A stretch of 64,000 nucleotides of DNA from an uncultured Selenomonadales bacterium (GTDB lineage Bacteria > Bacillota > Negativicutes > Selenomonadales > Selenomonadaceae): NCBI GenBank assembly GCA_947307055.1, contig CAMZHX010000003.1, forward strand, positions 62,001-126,000, given 5' to 3'. Below the pieces are notes generated by a model. The model worked only from the letters and a program-made list of their open reading frames with translations, was not told where the DNA came from and searched no databases. Positions 34,066 to 43,216 of this stretch are shown here, in pieces. How positions within the stretch are numbered: position 1 is the first letter of the stretch; each line of letters opens with the position of its first letter. Made by a program: the position numbers and the translations under genes.

Positions 34066-35472
34066 TTGAAGTTGAAAAAATTCCTGCCGCTGATAGTTTC
34101 GGCAGCTTTTTTTATGCCCTCGCCAATTTCAGCCGCACCTATGACCTTAAGCGTCCACGATGCCGACCTGCGCTCAACAATAACACTAATTGGTAAAAAT
34201 GGCGGACTTAATGTTCTAGCAGATGATTCTGTCAAAGGAACTATTTCTATTTCCGTTGCTAATGTTGAGCCCGTAAAGATACTTGAAATCATTTCCAAAG
34301 TAAAAAATCTTCGTCTTTTTTATGAAGCGGGTGTTTATGTTTTAACGGCACAACTATTACCTTCTGAGCTAATGCAAAGTTATGTTATCCCTATTAAATT
34401 TGGCGACCCAGAAGTTTTGCGCAAAGCCATTTACAAAGTACTTGATAACGAACCTGATAAACCTCACGTAGAGTCAATGAAGGTCAAAGATAGTGACGGT
34501 AATGAGCGTACTTATAATTATACTTCTAACAGAGATAGTAACCGTCTTACTGGTGACGACGAAAAAGATGACCCGCGTACTAAACGAGTTTTTGTTAATT
34601 CTGAAGTAAACGCTATTGTACTTTTCGGGACGCCAACCGAATATGAGCGCGTCAGAAATCTTTTGGAAACTCTCGACGTTGAACTCAAGCAAGTTTCGGT
34701 CGAGGCGAAAATTTTGGCTATCGATAAAGAAGCAACTAAAAATCTCGGCGTGGAGTGGATGTGGTCAACCGTTCCGCAATATCCCGAACATAATCGCAAC
34801 ACATACACGCGAACCAACAGCGACGGCGTTGTCACCCAATACGAGGAATATGACTACACGCGCAATTCAAATGACTCGACCGGCTTTGGCATTATCCGAT
34901 TCGGGCGCAGTCACGAAGGCTATCCTTTCGAGTGGTATTACGGCGCGAAGATTAACGCGCTAGTAACTGACGGCAAGGCGAAAATTTTATCCCGGCCTAA
35001 CGTCACGACGATTCAAGGGCGCGAGGCGGTTATAAATGTTGGAAGCTCGGTGCCCGTTCCGAAAATTTCAAGTACAAATACAAGCACTACGACGGAAATT
35101 GATTATCGCGACGCGGGAATTATCTTGAGGTACACGCCGCGCATAAATTCCGACGGCACGATAACCGCCACGATTCATACGGAAGTTAGCACGCCGCAAT
35201 ACGTCGCCGACATCGGGGCTTATCGATTCAACACGCGCTCGGCTGATACGACGGTCACGGTGCGCGACGGCGAGCCAATGATTATCGGCGGGCTAATCGG
35301 CGCGGAAGAGGCTAAGTCTGTCAGCAAAATTCCGTTCTTAGGCGACTTGCCGATTTTGGGCGCGTTGTTCAGGAATCATCGCAAGAGCAAGACCGAATCC
35401 GAACTCGTAATCTTTTTGACGGCGCACGTATTGGGGAGCAACTCAAATGAAACTCTACCCCTTGAACCTTGA
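34066..35472 (+). CDS. Secretin (PilQ/GspD family)
   Basis: Outer-membrane channel subunit of 468 residues, shorter than typical PilQ/GspD (600-750). It has a signal peptide (LPLIVSAAFFMPSPISAAP), a single N-terminal STN/N0-like region (LSVHDADLRSTITLIGKNGG), an N3-like region (VNSEVNAIVLFGTPTEYERV) and a full secretin core (AKILSRPNVTTIQGREAVIN, VRDGEPMIIGGL). The start is TTG 34066. The TGA stop overlaps what was probably the original start of the next gene (ATG 35447). About 34190-34620 is visibly richer in A/T-ending codons than the surrounding gene. Confidence 0.9.
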   Translation: MKLKKFLPLIVSAAFFMPSPISAAPMTLSVHDADLRSTITLIGKNGGLNVLADDSVKGTISISVANVEPVKILEIISKVKNLRLFYEAGVYVLTAQLLPSELMQSYVIPIKFGDPEVLRKAIYKVLDNEPDKPHVESMKVKDSDGNERTYNYTSNRDSNRLTGDDEKDDPRTKRVFVNSEVNAIVLFGTPTEYERVRNLLETLDVELKQVSVEAKILAIDKEATKNLGVEWMWSTVPQYPEHNRNTYTRTNSDGVVTQYEEYDYTRNSNDSTGFGIIRFGRSHEGYPFEWYYGAKINALVTDGKAKILSRPNVTTIQGREAVINVGSSVPVPKISSTNTSTTTEIDYRDAGIILRYTPRINSDGTITATIHTEVSTPQYVADIGAYRFNTRSADTTVTVRDGEPMIIGGLIGAEEAKSVSKIPFLGDLPILGALFRNHRKSKTESELVIFLTAHVLGSNSNETLPLEP

Positions 35473-35658
35473 CGCGTTTATTCATACTTTCTTTTGCTGC
35501 GCCCAAAAGAAAGTAAGCAAAGAAAAGGGCGTTCCGGCAAAGAAACATCCATGTTTCTGTTGCCGGCGGCCGTCGTCCATGACGGCCGGGCTTCGTTCTA
35601 TCGTAGTGAAAATCTTTTCGGAGGTTTTAAGTTGAAACTCTACCCTTTGAACCTTGAC
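35448..35658. repeat. Structured insertion flanked by a 26-bp direct duplication
   Basis: TGAAACTCTACCCCTTGAAC and six further bases (35448-35473) recur at 35633-35658 with one mismatch. The 159 bases between hold three hairpins in a row: ACTTTCTTTTG/CAAAAGAAAGT (35487-35515), CCGGCAA-GAAACAT/ATGTTTC-TTGCCGG (35534-35566) and CGGCCGTC/GACGGCCG (35567-35588). The 14-base TACTTTCTTTTGCT also occurs near 2879-2892. It behaves like a small palindromic insertion that duplicated its target. Confidence 0.7.
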
Positions 35659-36288
35659 ATAGAAAATCAAAATGTCGTCGTGATAGGTGGCGGCGAAGTC
35701 GCGCTAAGAAAAATTCGCGGGCTATTGGAAGCGGGCGCACTCGTCAAAGTCATAGCTCCCGAAATCTGCGCGGAAGTCGAAGACCTTTCAAGGCGCGGCG
35801 AAATCGTTTGGCTTAGGGAAAATTTTTCTGCGGAGTTTCTCGGCGACGAAATAATTTTAATCGCGGCGACGAATAATCCCGAAGTCAACAGACGAGCGGC
35901 TGAACTTGCACGGGCGAAAAAAATTTTGGCCAACGTCGTGGACGAGGCGGGCGGCAATTTCAATGTGCCGTCGAGAATCAGACGCGGCGAATTTTTATTG
36001 ACGCTCTCGACCGGCGCGAATTCCCCAGCGTTTTCAAAATTCGTGCGGCAAATGTTGGAGGCGGAGTTCGATGAAAATTTCGGCGCGGGATTAAAAATAA
36101 TTTCGCAGCGGCGGCGGGAAGTCAAGCGACTCTTGCCGAATAGTAAGGCGCGGAAAAATTTCTGGCAAAACTTTCTGACCCGCGAAATTTGGGAGCTTTT
36201 GAAATCAGGAAACCTTGACAAGTTGGAGGAACTAATAGATTATGCGCTTGAAAGTCTTAGGCTTGAATCACACGACGGCACCGATTGA
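35632..36288 (+). CDS. Precorrin-2 dehydrogenase / sirohydrochlorin ferrochelatase-like
   Basis: Oxidises precorrin-2 to sirohydrochlorin with NAD+, toward siroheme and cobalamin. It has 218 residues with the Rossmann motif VVVIGGGEVALRKI, the LIAATNNPEVNR block and NVVDEAGGNFNVPSRIRRGE, matching the CysG N-terminal/Met8p family. The start TTG 35632 follows GGAGG by seven bases. Both the start codon and the ribosome site were supplied by the inserted element, because the ancestral ATG lies in the upstream copy of the duplicated 26-mer. It overlaps hemA by 47 bases. Confidence 0.9.
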   Translation: MKLYPLNLDIENQNVVVIGGGEVALRKIRGLLEAGALVKVIAPEICAEVEDLSRRGEIVWLRENFSAEFLGDEIILIAATNNPEVNRRAAELARAKKILANVVDEAGGNFNVPSRIRRGEFLLTLSTGANSPAFSKFVRQMLEAEFDENFGAGLKIISQRRREVKRLLPNSKARKNFWQNFLTREIWELLKSGNLDKLEELIDYALESLRLESHDGTD

Positions 36289-37489
36289 AGTCCGCGAAAA
36301 ATTTTCGATAGGCAAGGAGGCATTGCGGCGCGGGCTAGAAAATCTCGACGGCTACGACGGCTTGAACGAGGCGGTTATTTTATCGACGTGCAATCGCAGT
36401 GAAATTTACGCAGTCACGGCGGACGATTGCGAGGCGAACCTCCGACAATTTCTCAACGATTTAATCGGCGACGTTATCGACGAAAAATTTTTGTACGAGT
36501 ACGACGACGAAGCTTGCACCGAACACCTTTTCGAGGTCGCGGCGGGTTTGGATTCCTTAGTTTTGGGCGAGGGGCAAATTTTGTCGCAAGTCAAAGAGGC
36601 CTACACGACCGCGAAGTCCGCGCAGGCGACCAATACCATTTTGAACACGCTGTTTAATCGAGCGATAGCATCTGGCAAGCGAGTCCGCACCGAAACCAAA
36701 ATCGCTTATAACTCGGTATCGGTGAGTTCGGCGGCGGTCGAGCTGGCAAGTAAAAAATTGGGCGGGCTTGAAGGTCGGAGCGCGTTAATCTTCGGCGCGG
36801 GCAAAATGGCTCAACTTACAGCGCAACATCTCTTATCGCGCGGAATCAAGAAAATTTTCGTGGCGAATCATCATCTGTCGCGAGCTGAGGAAATGGCCGC
36901 TAAAATCGGCGGGGTTGCGGTCGCTTGGGAAGACGCCTTGACCAGCGCGGCTCACGTCGACATAATCATAACTTCGACAGGCGCACCGCATTACGTCATA
37001 AAGCCCTGGCAAACGCAACAGCTCATGACGCGCAGGGAAGGTCGAGGAATTTTTTTTATTGACATAGCGGTGCCGCGAGACGTCGACCCCGAAGTCGGCA
37101 AGATAAAGGGCGTGACGCTCTACAACATTGACGATTTGGAATCGGTCGTCGAAAAAAATTTGCAGGCGCGACAACATGAAGCATTGCTCGCGAAAAAAAT
37201 CGTCGCGGAGGACGCGGCGGCCGTCACGGAGCGTTTCAAGTATCTGAACTTCCAACCGCTTATGGCGAACTTATCGGAGCGAGCAGAGCAAATGCGTCGG
37301 CGCGAAGTCCGGAAAATTTTGAGCAAGCTCCCCGACATGACCGACGACGAACGGAAAATTTTAGAGCAAATGACGCGGCGCATTGTCCGAAAACTTTTGC
37401 GAATGCCAATGATGAAACTAAACGCTTCGGCGGGCACCGACGAGGAAAATTTTTATACGCAAGCAGTTAAAGCACTGTTCAATGCGTAA
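36242..37489 (+). CDS. hemA: Glutamyl-tRNA reductase
   Basis: First committed step of the C5 tetrapyrrole pathway: reduces glutamyl-tRNA to glutamate-1-semialdehyde with NADPH. The 415-residue protein has LGLNHTTAPIEVREK, the catalytic Cys in ILSTCNRSEIYA, and LDSLVLGEGQILSQVKEAY. The NADPH domain begins with GRSALIFGAGKMAQL. Length is usual. With the precorrin-2 dehydrogenase gene it forms the start of a siroheme/B12/heme pathway; later hem genes are not adjacent in the window. Confidence 0.96.
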   Translation: MRLKVLGLNHTTAPIEVREKFSIGKEALRRGLENLDGYDGLNEAVILSTCNRSEIYAVTADDCEANLRQFLNDLIGDVIDEKFLYEYDDEACTEHLFEVAAGLDSLVLGEGQILSQVKEAYTTAKSAQATNTILNTLFNRAIASGKRVRTETKIAYNSVSVSSAAVELASKKLGGLEGRSALIFGAGKMAQLTAQHLLSRGIKKIFVANHHLSRAEEMAAKIGGVAVAWEDALTSAAHVDIIITSTGAPHYVIKPWQTQQLMTRREGRGIFFIDIAVPRDVDPEVGKIKGVTLYNIDDLESVVEKNLQARQHEALLAKKIVAEDAAAVTERFKYLNFQPLMANLSERAEQMRRREVRKILSKLPDMTDDERKILEQMTRRIVRKLLRMPMMKLNASAGTDEENFYTQAVKALFNA

Positions 37490-37523
37490 TAAAAAAAGCC
37501 GACAGCAAATATTAATTTAAACA

Positions 37524-38198
37524 TTATCTCTCGCCGAAGTCGGACGACAACGCCAGCACGGAAATTTTTTCTGCGCCGAGTGACTTCAAAACTTTAGCGC
37601 ACTCGCTGACCGTCGTACCGGTCGTGAAAATATCATCGACGATTAAAACTTTTTTCCCGCGCAGGTCGTCAACCTCAACTGCTGCGAAGACTCCTTTTAA
37701 AATTTTTTGCCGTTCTGCCCTGCCGAGACTGTAAAGCTTGGGCGTCGGCACCCGCCGGATTAAAATTTTCCGTAGCGGGATATTTTTTTTGCTCAAGAAC
37801 TCCTCGAAAATTTTTTCCGTCTGATTGAAGCCGCGCTCTTTAAATCGTTCTGTGTGAAGCGGCACCGGAACTGCAAAATCTATTCCGCTTAGCAATTTTA
37901 AAATTTCATCGCGCTCGGCTACGTTGTCGAGGATTTTTTTCAGCGCGGGCAGGACGTTTAAATTATTCTCAAACTTTAGCTTATGCAGAAGTGGTTGCAA
38001 GCCCTCGCGATACCGTGCAACGCGCAAAACTTTTGCTATTGGCGCGGGAGGTTCCGAATAAAAATCGAGCCGCAAAATTTTTTCCGCGCAGGTCGTGCAA
38101 AGTTGATAGCGTTCCTCGACAATCTCCTTGCAGACAGGACAGCGCGGCGGGAATAGAAAATAAATCATCGCTTCCCACAGCTCGCGCAAAAAATTCAT
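37524..38198 (-). CDS. comF: ComF-family phosphoribosyltransferase-like protein
   Basis: A 224-residue protein with an N-terminal zinc-finger pair (CPVC and CTTC), then a PRTase-like domain with the signature VLIVDDIFTTGTTV. ComF helps DNA uptake in naturally competent bacteria, but the family is also found in non-competent ones. The start at 38198 has GGGGTGAG upstream; the earlier ATG at 38225 has no ribosome site. It is convergent with hemA. Confidence 0.9.
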   Translation of the reverse strand: MNFLRELWEAMIYFLFPPRCPVCKEIVEERYQLCTTCAEKILRLDFYSEPPAPIAKVLRVARYREGLQPLLHKLKFENNLNVLPALKKILDNVAERDEILKLLSGIDFAVPVPLHTERFKERGFNQTEKIFEEFLSKKNIPLRKILIRRVPTPKLYSLGRAERQKILKGVFAAVEVDDLRGKKVLIVDDIFTTGTTVSECAKVLKSLGAEKISVLALSSDFGER

Positions 38199-38231
38199 AA
38201 GCTCACCCCAAAATTTTTCTCCCATTATAAC

Positions 38232-38260
38232 AAAAAAGCCCGCCCCCTTTCAGGACGAGC
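38232..38260 (-). terminator. Terminator of the kinase/small-protein transcript
   Basis: On the minus strand GCTCGTCC (38260-38253) pairs with GGGCGGGC (8 pairs, two G-U), followed by TTTTTTG. It lies just after the stop of the 38272 gene and just upstream of comF. Confidence 0.7.
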
Positions 38261-38271
38261 CAAAAAATTTT

Positions 38272-38565
38272 TTAATGACCGTAACCGCGCCTTTTAAGAA
38301 TATTAGCTGCCAAATTTCTTCTTTCATCGGAGTAACTTCTAAAAATTTCTTTCAGTTCCTCATCGCTGTAGCCATTGTAGCGTTCTTGCAAAACCGAACC
38401 CGCTATCCTCTTTTTTAATTCGGGCTCCTTTCTATAAATTCTTATCAGTTCATCATCATCATAACGGCCGTATTCATCTTTGAGCTCGCGTATTTGTTCA
38501 CGCTTTTTTTGACTTTGTTCTTGTGCATATTCGGCGATTCGACCGAGCGTGTCAAAAAATCCCAC
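38272..38565 (-). CDS. Small charged helical protein of unknown function
   Basis: A 97-residue soluble protein (start GTG 38565, eight bases after GAGGAGG). It is highly charged and mostly helical, with a repeated pattern YDDDELIRIYRKEPELKKR and YSDEELKEIFRSYSDERR, suggesting two copies of a short helical repeat. No known family recognised. It is the last gene of a three-gene minus-strand set starting with the membrane kinase. Confidence 0.65.
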   Translation of the reverse strand: MGFFDTLGRIAEYAQEQSQKKREQIRELKDEYGRYDDDELIRIYRKEPELKKRIAGSVLQERYNGYSDEELKEIFRSYSDERRNLAANILKRRGYGH

Positions 38566-38567
38566 GT

Positions 38568-38765
38568 TCAACGCCTCCTCGTTTTGCGCTGACGTTTTTC
38601 GTTGCCTTCATCATTCCGCGAACCTATGCCGCAAGGCGTTGAGCAATCGCAATTACCTTCTTCGTCGTACCATGTGGTGTGACCGTTGTCGTCGTCGTAA
38701 CCGTAGAATTTTTTGCCGTCGGATTCATTCGTATACGTGCGGTCTGCATCGCTGAAACGTTTCAT
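38568..38765 (-). CDS. Small hydrophilic Asp/Gly/Tyr-rich protein
   Basis: A 65-residue protein starting MKRFSDADRTYTNESDGKK. The middle has an acidic, aromatic stretch with DDDNGHTTWYDEEGNCDCST and three Cys (CDCSTPC) that could bind metal; the tail is Arg/Lys-rich. Start ATG 38765 follows GGGAGG by nine bases. It lies between the kinase gene and the 38272 gene. Function unknown. Confidence 0.55.
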   Translation of the reverse strand: MKRFSDADRTYTNESDGKKFYGYDDDNGHTTWYDEEGNCDCSTPCGIGSRNDEGNEKRQRKTRRR

Positions 38766-38862
38766 AATTATTTGCCTCCCAACAAAAATTTTCAAGCAGG
38801 TGCATTTTACATTGAAAATTTTTACGTGCTAAGTACCTCGCGGGTACACTCGGCGGAAAATT

Positions 38863-40221
38863 TTAATCGATAATATCGAACCACACGCACCAATAATGCT
38901 CATCAAGTTTTTTCTCGTCACCGCTCAAATAAATTTGCAGATAGGCGGAAGTATTTTTTCTATCTGCAAGGAGATAATCGAACGGAATAACGAAATCAGC
39001 TGATTCTCCGACTTTAAGCGCGGGCAAAGTTTTCGTATCAATGACCTTGCCGCCCCAATTTTGCCCGAAGATAAATTTTATCGTTGGGTTTTGCCAAATG
39101 TCGCTGGTATCGTTGGTTATGTGCAATCGCGCTTGAGTTCGTTGCCAATCGGCGCGGGAAACTTTTTCGCGATCGTTTTTATGTTCGTCCTGATTGTACG
39201 GAACACCATTCAAATAAAATTCTGTCTTGAGGAGCCCCGAAAAATTTTTACGTTGCGGCGGATTATTTATTTGTGGTGGCGTTGGGAAATTTGGCGTTGG
39301 CGAATCATTTTGCGGTGGCAAGACAATTTCTGGAAATTTGAACGGCTCTACCTGCGCGGGCTCCGGAATTGCTCTGGGCTTAGGGATTTCTTCGACGGCA
39401 ATTTTATCTACGCGGCTCTCGACGGTCTCTTGAAAATTTTCGTCACGATTGAGCGGCGAGGCATTGGCGAGCAGGAAAATTCCTATCGTCAAGAAAATCA
39501 ACGCGGGCAAAATTTTCGAGCGGCGCGGCTCTTCGGCAGTCAACGCGGCTTTGAGTTCGTCGACGCTTTGAAAACGATTTTTCGGGTCGAGTTCGGTGCA
39601 CTTGTCCAAAATTTTTTTAAGACGCCCGCCGCAATTCGTGCCGAGCAAATTTTTCATCGTGACGCCCAAAGAATAAATATCACTGCGCGAATCGGTCTGC
39701 CCGCTACCGAATTGTTCGGGCGGCGCGTAGCCCTTCGTGCCTAAAAGTTTCGTGTCGACTTCCTTATCGGCTTTGAAAATCCTTGCCGCGTCGAAGTCAA
39801 TCAGCCGAATTTTTCCGCCCTGTAATATCAAATTTGATGGCTTTATGTCCCGATGAATTATTTTCTGCGCGTGCAGTTCCCGTAGCCCGTCGCACATCTG
39901 CAGGAGTATTGCTCGCGCCTCCGTCTCGCTGAAAAAATTTTTGCGTTCGAGCCGCTCAAGCAAATTTTCACCCTGTATGAACTCTTCGACAACGACGGTT
40001 TCTATATCGTCCTCCGCGCAGAAGAAAATTTTCGCAGGAAGGCTGAACGAAAAATTTTTCAGCATGTCATAGGGCAAACCCGTTAACGCCACGCGCTTTA
40101 TTATCACGAGCTCGCCGCCAACTTTCGACGACGCTAACCAAACTTCGCCGCGTTCCGAACGCTTTAGCAATTTCAATTTCTCAAAGCGGAATTCCAAATA
40201 CTCCGCGACATTTTCTTTCAT
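38863..40221 (-). CDS. Membrane-anchored Hanks-type Ser/Thr protein kinase
   Basis: A 452-residue kinase. Cytoplasmic kinase domain, residues 1-230: Lys in VIIKRVAL, catalytic loop HRDIKPSNLIL, metal-binding segment LIDFDAAR (DFD instead of DFG), activation-segment end GTKGYAPPEQFG and YSLGVTM. A transmembrane helix follows (about residues 241-256, ILPALIFLTIGIFLLA). The outer part has a Pro-rich spacer (about 270-330) and a C-terminal beta-rich domain of about 120 residues, possibly a ligand sensor. No PASTA repeats are present. Divergent from the HTH protein at 40280, with which it shares a 58-bp intergenic region. Confidence 0.88.
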   Translation of the reverse strand: MKENVAEYLEFRFEKLKLLKRSERGEVWLASSKVGGELVIIKRVALTGLPYDMLKNFSFSLPAKIFFCAEDDIETVVVEEFIQGENLLERLERKNFFSETEARAILLQMCDGLRELHAQKIIHRDIKPSNLILQGGKIRLIDFDAARIFKADKEVDTKLLGTKGYAPPEQFGSGQTDSRSDIYSLGVTMKNLLGTNCGGRLKKILDKCTELDPKNRFQSVDELKAALTAEEPRRSKILPALIFLTIGIFLLANASPLNRDENFQETVESRVDKIAVEEIPKPRAIPEPAQVEPFKFPEIVLPPQNDSPTPNFPTPPQINNPPQRKNFSGLLKTEFYLNGVPYNQDEHKNDREKVSRADWQRTQARLHITNDTSDIWQNPTIKFIFGQNWGGKVIDTKTLPALKVGESADFVIPFDYLLADRKNTSAYLQIYLSGDEKKLDEHYWCVWFDIID

Positions 40222-40279
40222 GGCTTGCCTTTCTAACGACCTTGCGATATATTTTTAAAAAATTGTGGAGGCGAATGCT

Positions 40280-40708
40280 ATGACCGCTAAGGATACCGAA
40301 CAACTCGAAAACGAATTGACTAAGGCCGACGACGTGAAAAAATTCCTCGACGATAACGCGGAAAATTTTCGCTCCTTCACGCTCGCCGAATACCTTCGAC
40401 ATTTACTCGACGCAAAAAATTTGACTAAGGCGCAAGTTATTCGCGATTCGCAACTCGATGAGGGATACGCGCAACACATTTTCGGCGGCAGAAAAAATCC
40501 TACGCGTGAAAAAATTTTACAGCTCGCGCTCGCTATGAAACTTTCGCCGAAGGAGGCAAATTATCTGCTGTACTACGCAGGGCATAACAAATTGTACGCG
40601 CGCGACGAACGCGATAACGTCATAGCCTTCGCGCTGGAGAATCGCAAAACGGTTTTGCAGACCAATCAACTTTTAGCGGATTTGAAAATGCAGTCGCTGA
40701 TTAGCTGA
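40280..40708 (+). CDS. Helix-turn-helix (XRE-like) protein
   Basis: A 142-residue protein. The central region (YLRHLLDAKNLTKAQVIRDS, then QLDEGYAQHIFGGRKNPTRE and LQLALAMKLSPKEANYLLYY) matches the helical pattern of lambda-repressor-like DNA-binding domains, preceded by an acidic N-terminus. The start 40280 is eight bases after GGAGG. Divergent from the Ser/Thr kinase, so it may be a regulator or substrate of that kinase; this is inference from position. Confidence 0.75.
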   Translation: MTAKDTEQLENELTKADDVKKFLDDNAENFRSFTLAEYLRHLLDAKNLTKAQVIRDSQLDEGYAQHIFGGRKNPTREKILQLALAMKLSPKEANYLLYYAGHNKLYARDERDNVIAFALENRKTVLQTNQLLADLKMQSLIS

Positions 40709-40824
40709 GTGTATACAGAATTATTCGATAGCGGCGCGGATTTTTATTTGCAAAGCCGCTTGCCGTGTGTTAAACTTTTTTCGCTAGTATAACAAAATAA
40801 TTTGAGAATTAGTAGGTGAAAACT

Positions 40825-41904
40825 TTGAAAGGAAAATTGATATTGCAGGACGGCACGACCTTTCGCGGGCAACTATTTGGCGGCTCGAACGCCACGACCG
40901 AAGGCGAAGTCGTTTTCAACACGGGCATGACCGGCTATCAGGAAATTTTGACCGACCCATCGTATTGTCGGCAAATCGTCGCGCTGACTTATCCGCTTAT
41001 CGGCAACTACGGCACCGCAAAACAATTCAATCAGAGCCGCAAAAGTTTTGTTGGCGGGCTGGTTATCGGCGAGTTGTGCGAAAAACCTTCTAGCTCGTCC
41101 ATGCAGAAAACTTTAGCCGAATTCCTCACGACGGAAAAAATTCCTTGCCTCTACGATGTCGACACCCGCGCTTTGACGAAAAAAATCCGTTCGGCCGGAA
41201 CTATGAAAGGCGTTATCGTCAGCGAATACACTTCGCAGGCGACTATTAACGAGATGATGTCGTTGCCGATTCGCAAAAATGTCGTCGAGCAGGTGACGAC
41301 GCCCGTTTTGTACACGCTCGACGCGAGGGAAAATGCTTTGAGCGTCGTGACTATGGATTTCGGCATTAAGAAAAATATTCTCGACGCGCTGAGGAAATTG
41401 AATTGCAAAGTGACGGTCGTCCCGGCTAAAACCGTCGCCGAAACAATTTTAAATCTCAAGCCCGATGGAGTTTTTCTATCGAACGGGCCCGGCGACCCTA
41501 AAGACCTCCCCGACGTGATTCGCGAAGTCCGTAAACTTATCGGCAAGCTTCCGCTGTTCGGCATTTGCTTAGGTCATCAGATTTTGGCGTTGGCAATGGG
41601 CGCGAATACTTTCAAATTGAAATTCGGTCATCACGGTTGCAATCAGCCCGTAAAAAATTTGGAGACAGGCAAAGTTGCAATCACATCGCAAAATCACAAC
41701 TACGCGGTCGAAGCAAATTCGCTCAAAGGCTTGCCGCTCAAAATAACTCACCTGTCGTTGAACGATAACACGGTCGCGGGCATTCGTCATACGTCCTTGC
41801 CGATTTCTTCCGTGCAATTCCACCCCGAAGCCGCGCCGGGTCCAAACGATACTGTTCGACTGTTCGACGAATTTATCGCCAACATGAAGGCGGCTAAGCA
41901 GTAG
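40825..41904 (+). CDS. carA: Carbamoyl-phosphate synthase small subunit
   Basis: Glutaminase subunit that supplies ammonia to CarB for carbamoyl phosphate (arginine and pyrimidine synthesis). About 359 residues. The N-terminal domain has LILQDGTTFRGQLFG and NTGMTGYQEILTDPSY. The class I amidotransferase domain has the catalytic Cys in FGICLGHQILAL and the His/Glu in QFHPEAAPGP. The start TTG 40825 is preferred (AGGTG six bases upstream, protein then begins MKGKLILQDG) over GTG 40816. Confidence 0.95.
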   Translation: MKGKLILQDGTTFRGQLFGGSNATTEGEVVFNTGMTGYQEILTDPSYCRQIVALTYPLIGNYGTAKQFNQSRKSFVGGLVIGELCEKPSSSSMQKTLAEFLTTEKIPCLYDVDTRALTKKIRSAGTMKGVIVSEYTSQATINEMMSLPIRKNVVEQVTTPVLYTLDARENALSVVTMDFGIKKNILDALRKLNCKVTVVPAKTVAETILNLKPDGVFLSNGPGDPKDLPDVIREVRKLIGKLPLFGICLGHQILALAMGANTFKLKFGHHGCNQPVKNLETGKVAITSQNHNYAVEANSLKGLPLKITHLSLNDNTVAGIRHTSLPISSVQFHPEAAPGPNDTVRLFDEFIANMKAAKQ

Positions 41905-41926
41905 GAAAGTTTTGAGGTTGCAAATT

Positions 41927-43189
41927 ATGTTTAGAAAGTTTTTCGCGCTGATTGCGATTTTACTTTTGGCAAATGTCGTGCCCGTCCAAGCCCAAAATCT
42001 TGACGATTACAAATTAACGGGCGTAGTTGTCTTCAGCCGCCATAATATTCGCTCACCGCTCTCCGGTAAAAATTCTGCTGTCGCGAAAATCACGCCGCAT
42101 AAATGGTTTGAATGGACTTCCGCACCTGGTGAACTTTCTATGCGCGGCGGCGAATTGGAAACGATTATGGGGCAATACTTTCGCAAATGGCTCGTGAGCG
42201 AAAATCTTATCACAGAAAATTATCTTCCTGAGGTGGGCGAAGTTCGATTTTATTCCAACTCCATGCAACGCACAATCGCGACCGCGCAATTTTTTTCAAG
42301 CGGGCTGTTCCCCGTCGCTAATGTCCGCATCGAACACAAATTTGCTGTCGGGGAAATGGATCCTGTTTTCATTCCGCAACTGACTTTGGATAGTGAAAAA
42401 CATCGTGAGCAGGTGAATAAACATATGCGCGCCATGTTCGCTGATAACGTTCCGAACGAAAATTATCGCTTGCTTGAAAGGGTGCTCGATTTCAAAAATT
42501 CCGAAATGGCTAAGGCGGAAGGATTAACGCATTTCCGCGACGAAAACCTAGAACTTACTTTTGACATTGGCAAGGGGCTAGACGCTAACGGGACTTTGAG
42601 ACTTGCCGGTCGCGCCTCCGATGCTTTGACTCTCCAATATTACGAGGCGAAAACTCCACTTGATGCCGCATTTGGTCACAAAATCAGCTTAAGCGACTGG
42701 CAGAAGATTTCAGACCTAAAAGACTTTTACGCCTACGTTTTATACAGCGCACCCGCCGTTGCAGTTAATACGGCTCGTCCGCTCTTGCAAGTCATTAACG
42801 ATGAACTTTCGCTCGATAGGAAATTTACATTCCTCTGCGGGCACGACTCGAATATTTGGAGCATATTGGTTGCTCTCGACGCTGAAAAATATTCCCTGCC
42901 GCAATCTATCGAGACCAAAACGCCTATCGGTGGGAAATTCGTTATTGAGAAATGGCGCGGCGCGGACGGCATAGACTACGCCAAAACGAAATTGATTTAT
43001 CAGAGCGCGGAGCAGTTGCGAAATAAAACTACGCTGACTTTGGATAATCCGCCAATGATTGTCCCGATTTACTTCAAAGGACTTCATCATAATGGCGACG
43101 GCTTATACCGCCTTGAGGATTTGCAAGAACGTTTTCGGCAAGCTATCAAAACTCATTACGATTTGCCAACAGAAAAAGTTGCTGCTTAA
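41927..43189 (+). CDS. Periplasmic histidine acid phosphatase
   Basis: A 420-residue secreted phosphatase with a signal peptide (FFALIAILLLANVVPVQAQ). The catalytic motif RHNIRSP is a variant of RHGxRxP with Asn for Gly. The second motif HDSN carries the proton donor Asp. The family includes glucose-1-phosphatase (Agp) and phytases (AppA); substrate cannot be chosen from sequence alone. It lies between carA and carB on the same strand with gaps of 22 and 27 bases, which is unusual since it has no role in carbamoyl phosphate synthesis. Confidence 0.88.
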   Translation: MFRKFFALIAILLLANVVPVQAQNLDDYKLTGVVVFSRHNIRSPLSGKNSAVAKITPHKWFEWTSAPGELSMRGGELETIMGQYFRKWLVSENLITENYLPEVGEVRFYSNSMQRTIATAQFFSSGLFPVANVRIEHKFAVGEMDPVFIPQLTLDSEKHREQVNKHMRAMFADNVPNENYRLLERVLDFKNSEMAKAEGLTHFRDENLELTFDIGKGLDANGTLRLAGRASDALTLQYYEAKTPLDAAFGHKISLSDWQKISDLKDFYAYVLYSAPAVAVNTARPLLQVINDELSLDRKFTFLCGHDSNIWSILVALDAEKYSLPQSIETKTPIGGKFVIEKWRGADGIDYAKTKLIYQSAEQLRNKTTLTLDNPPMIVPIYFKGLHHNGDGLYRLEDLQERFRQAIKTHYDLPTEKVAA

Positions 43190-43216
43190 AATTTTACCGA
43201 CGAAGGGAGCAGATTT

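Noticed and set aside
37490..37523. Terminator between hemA and comF
   Set aside because: The only pairing (CCGAC/GTCGG) spans a loop of almost 40 bases, too weak to claim.
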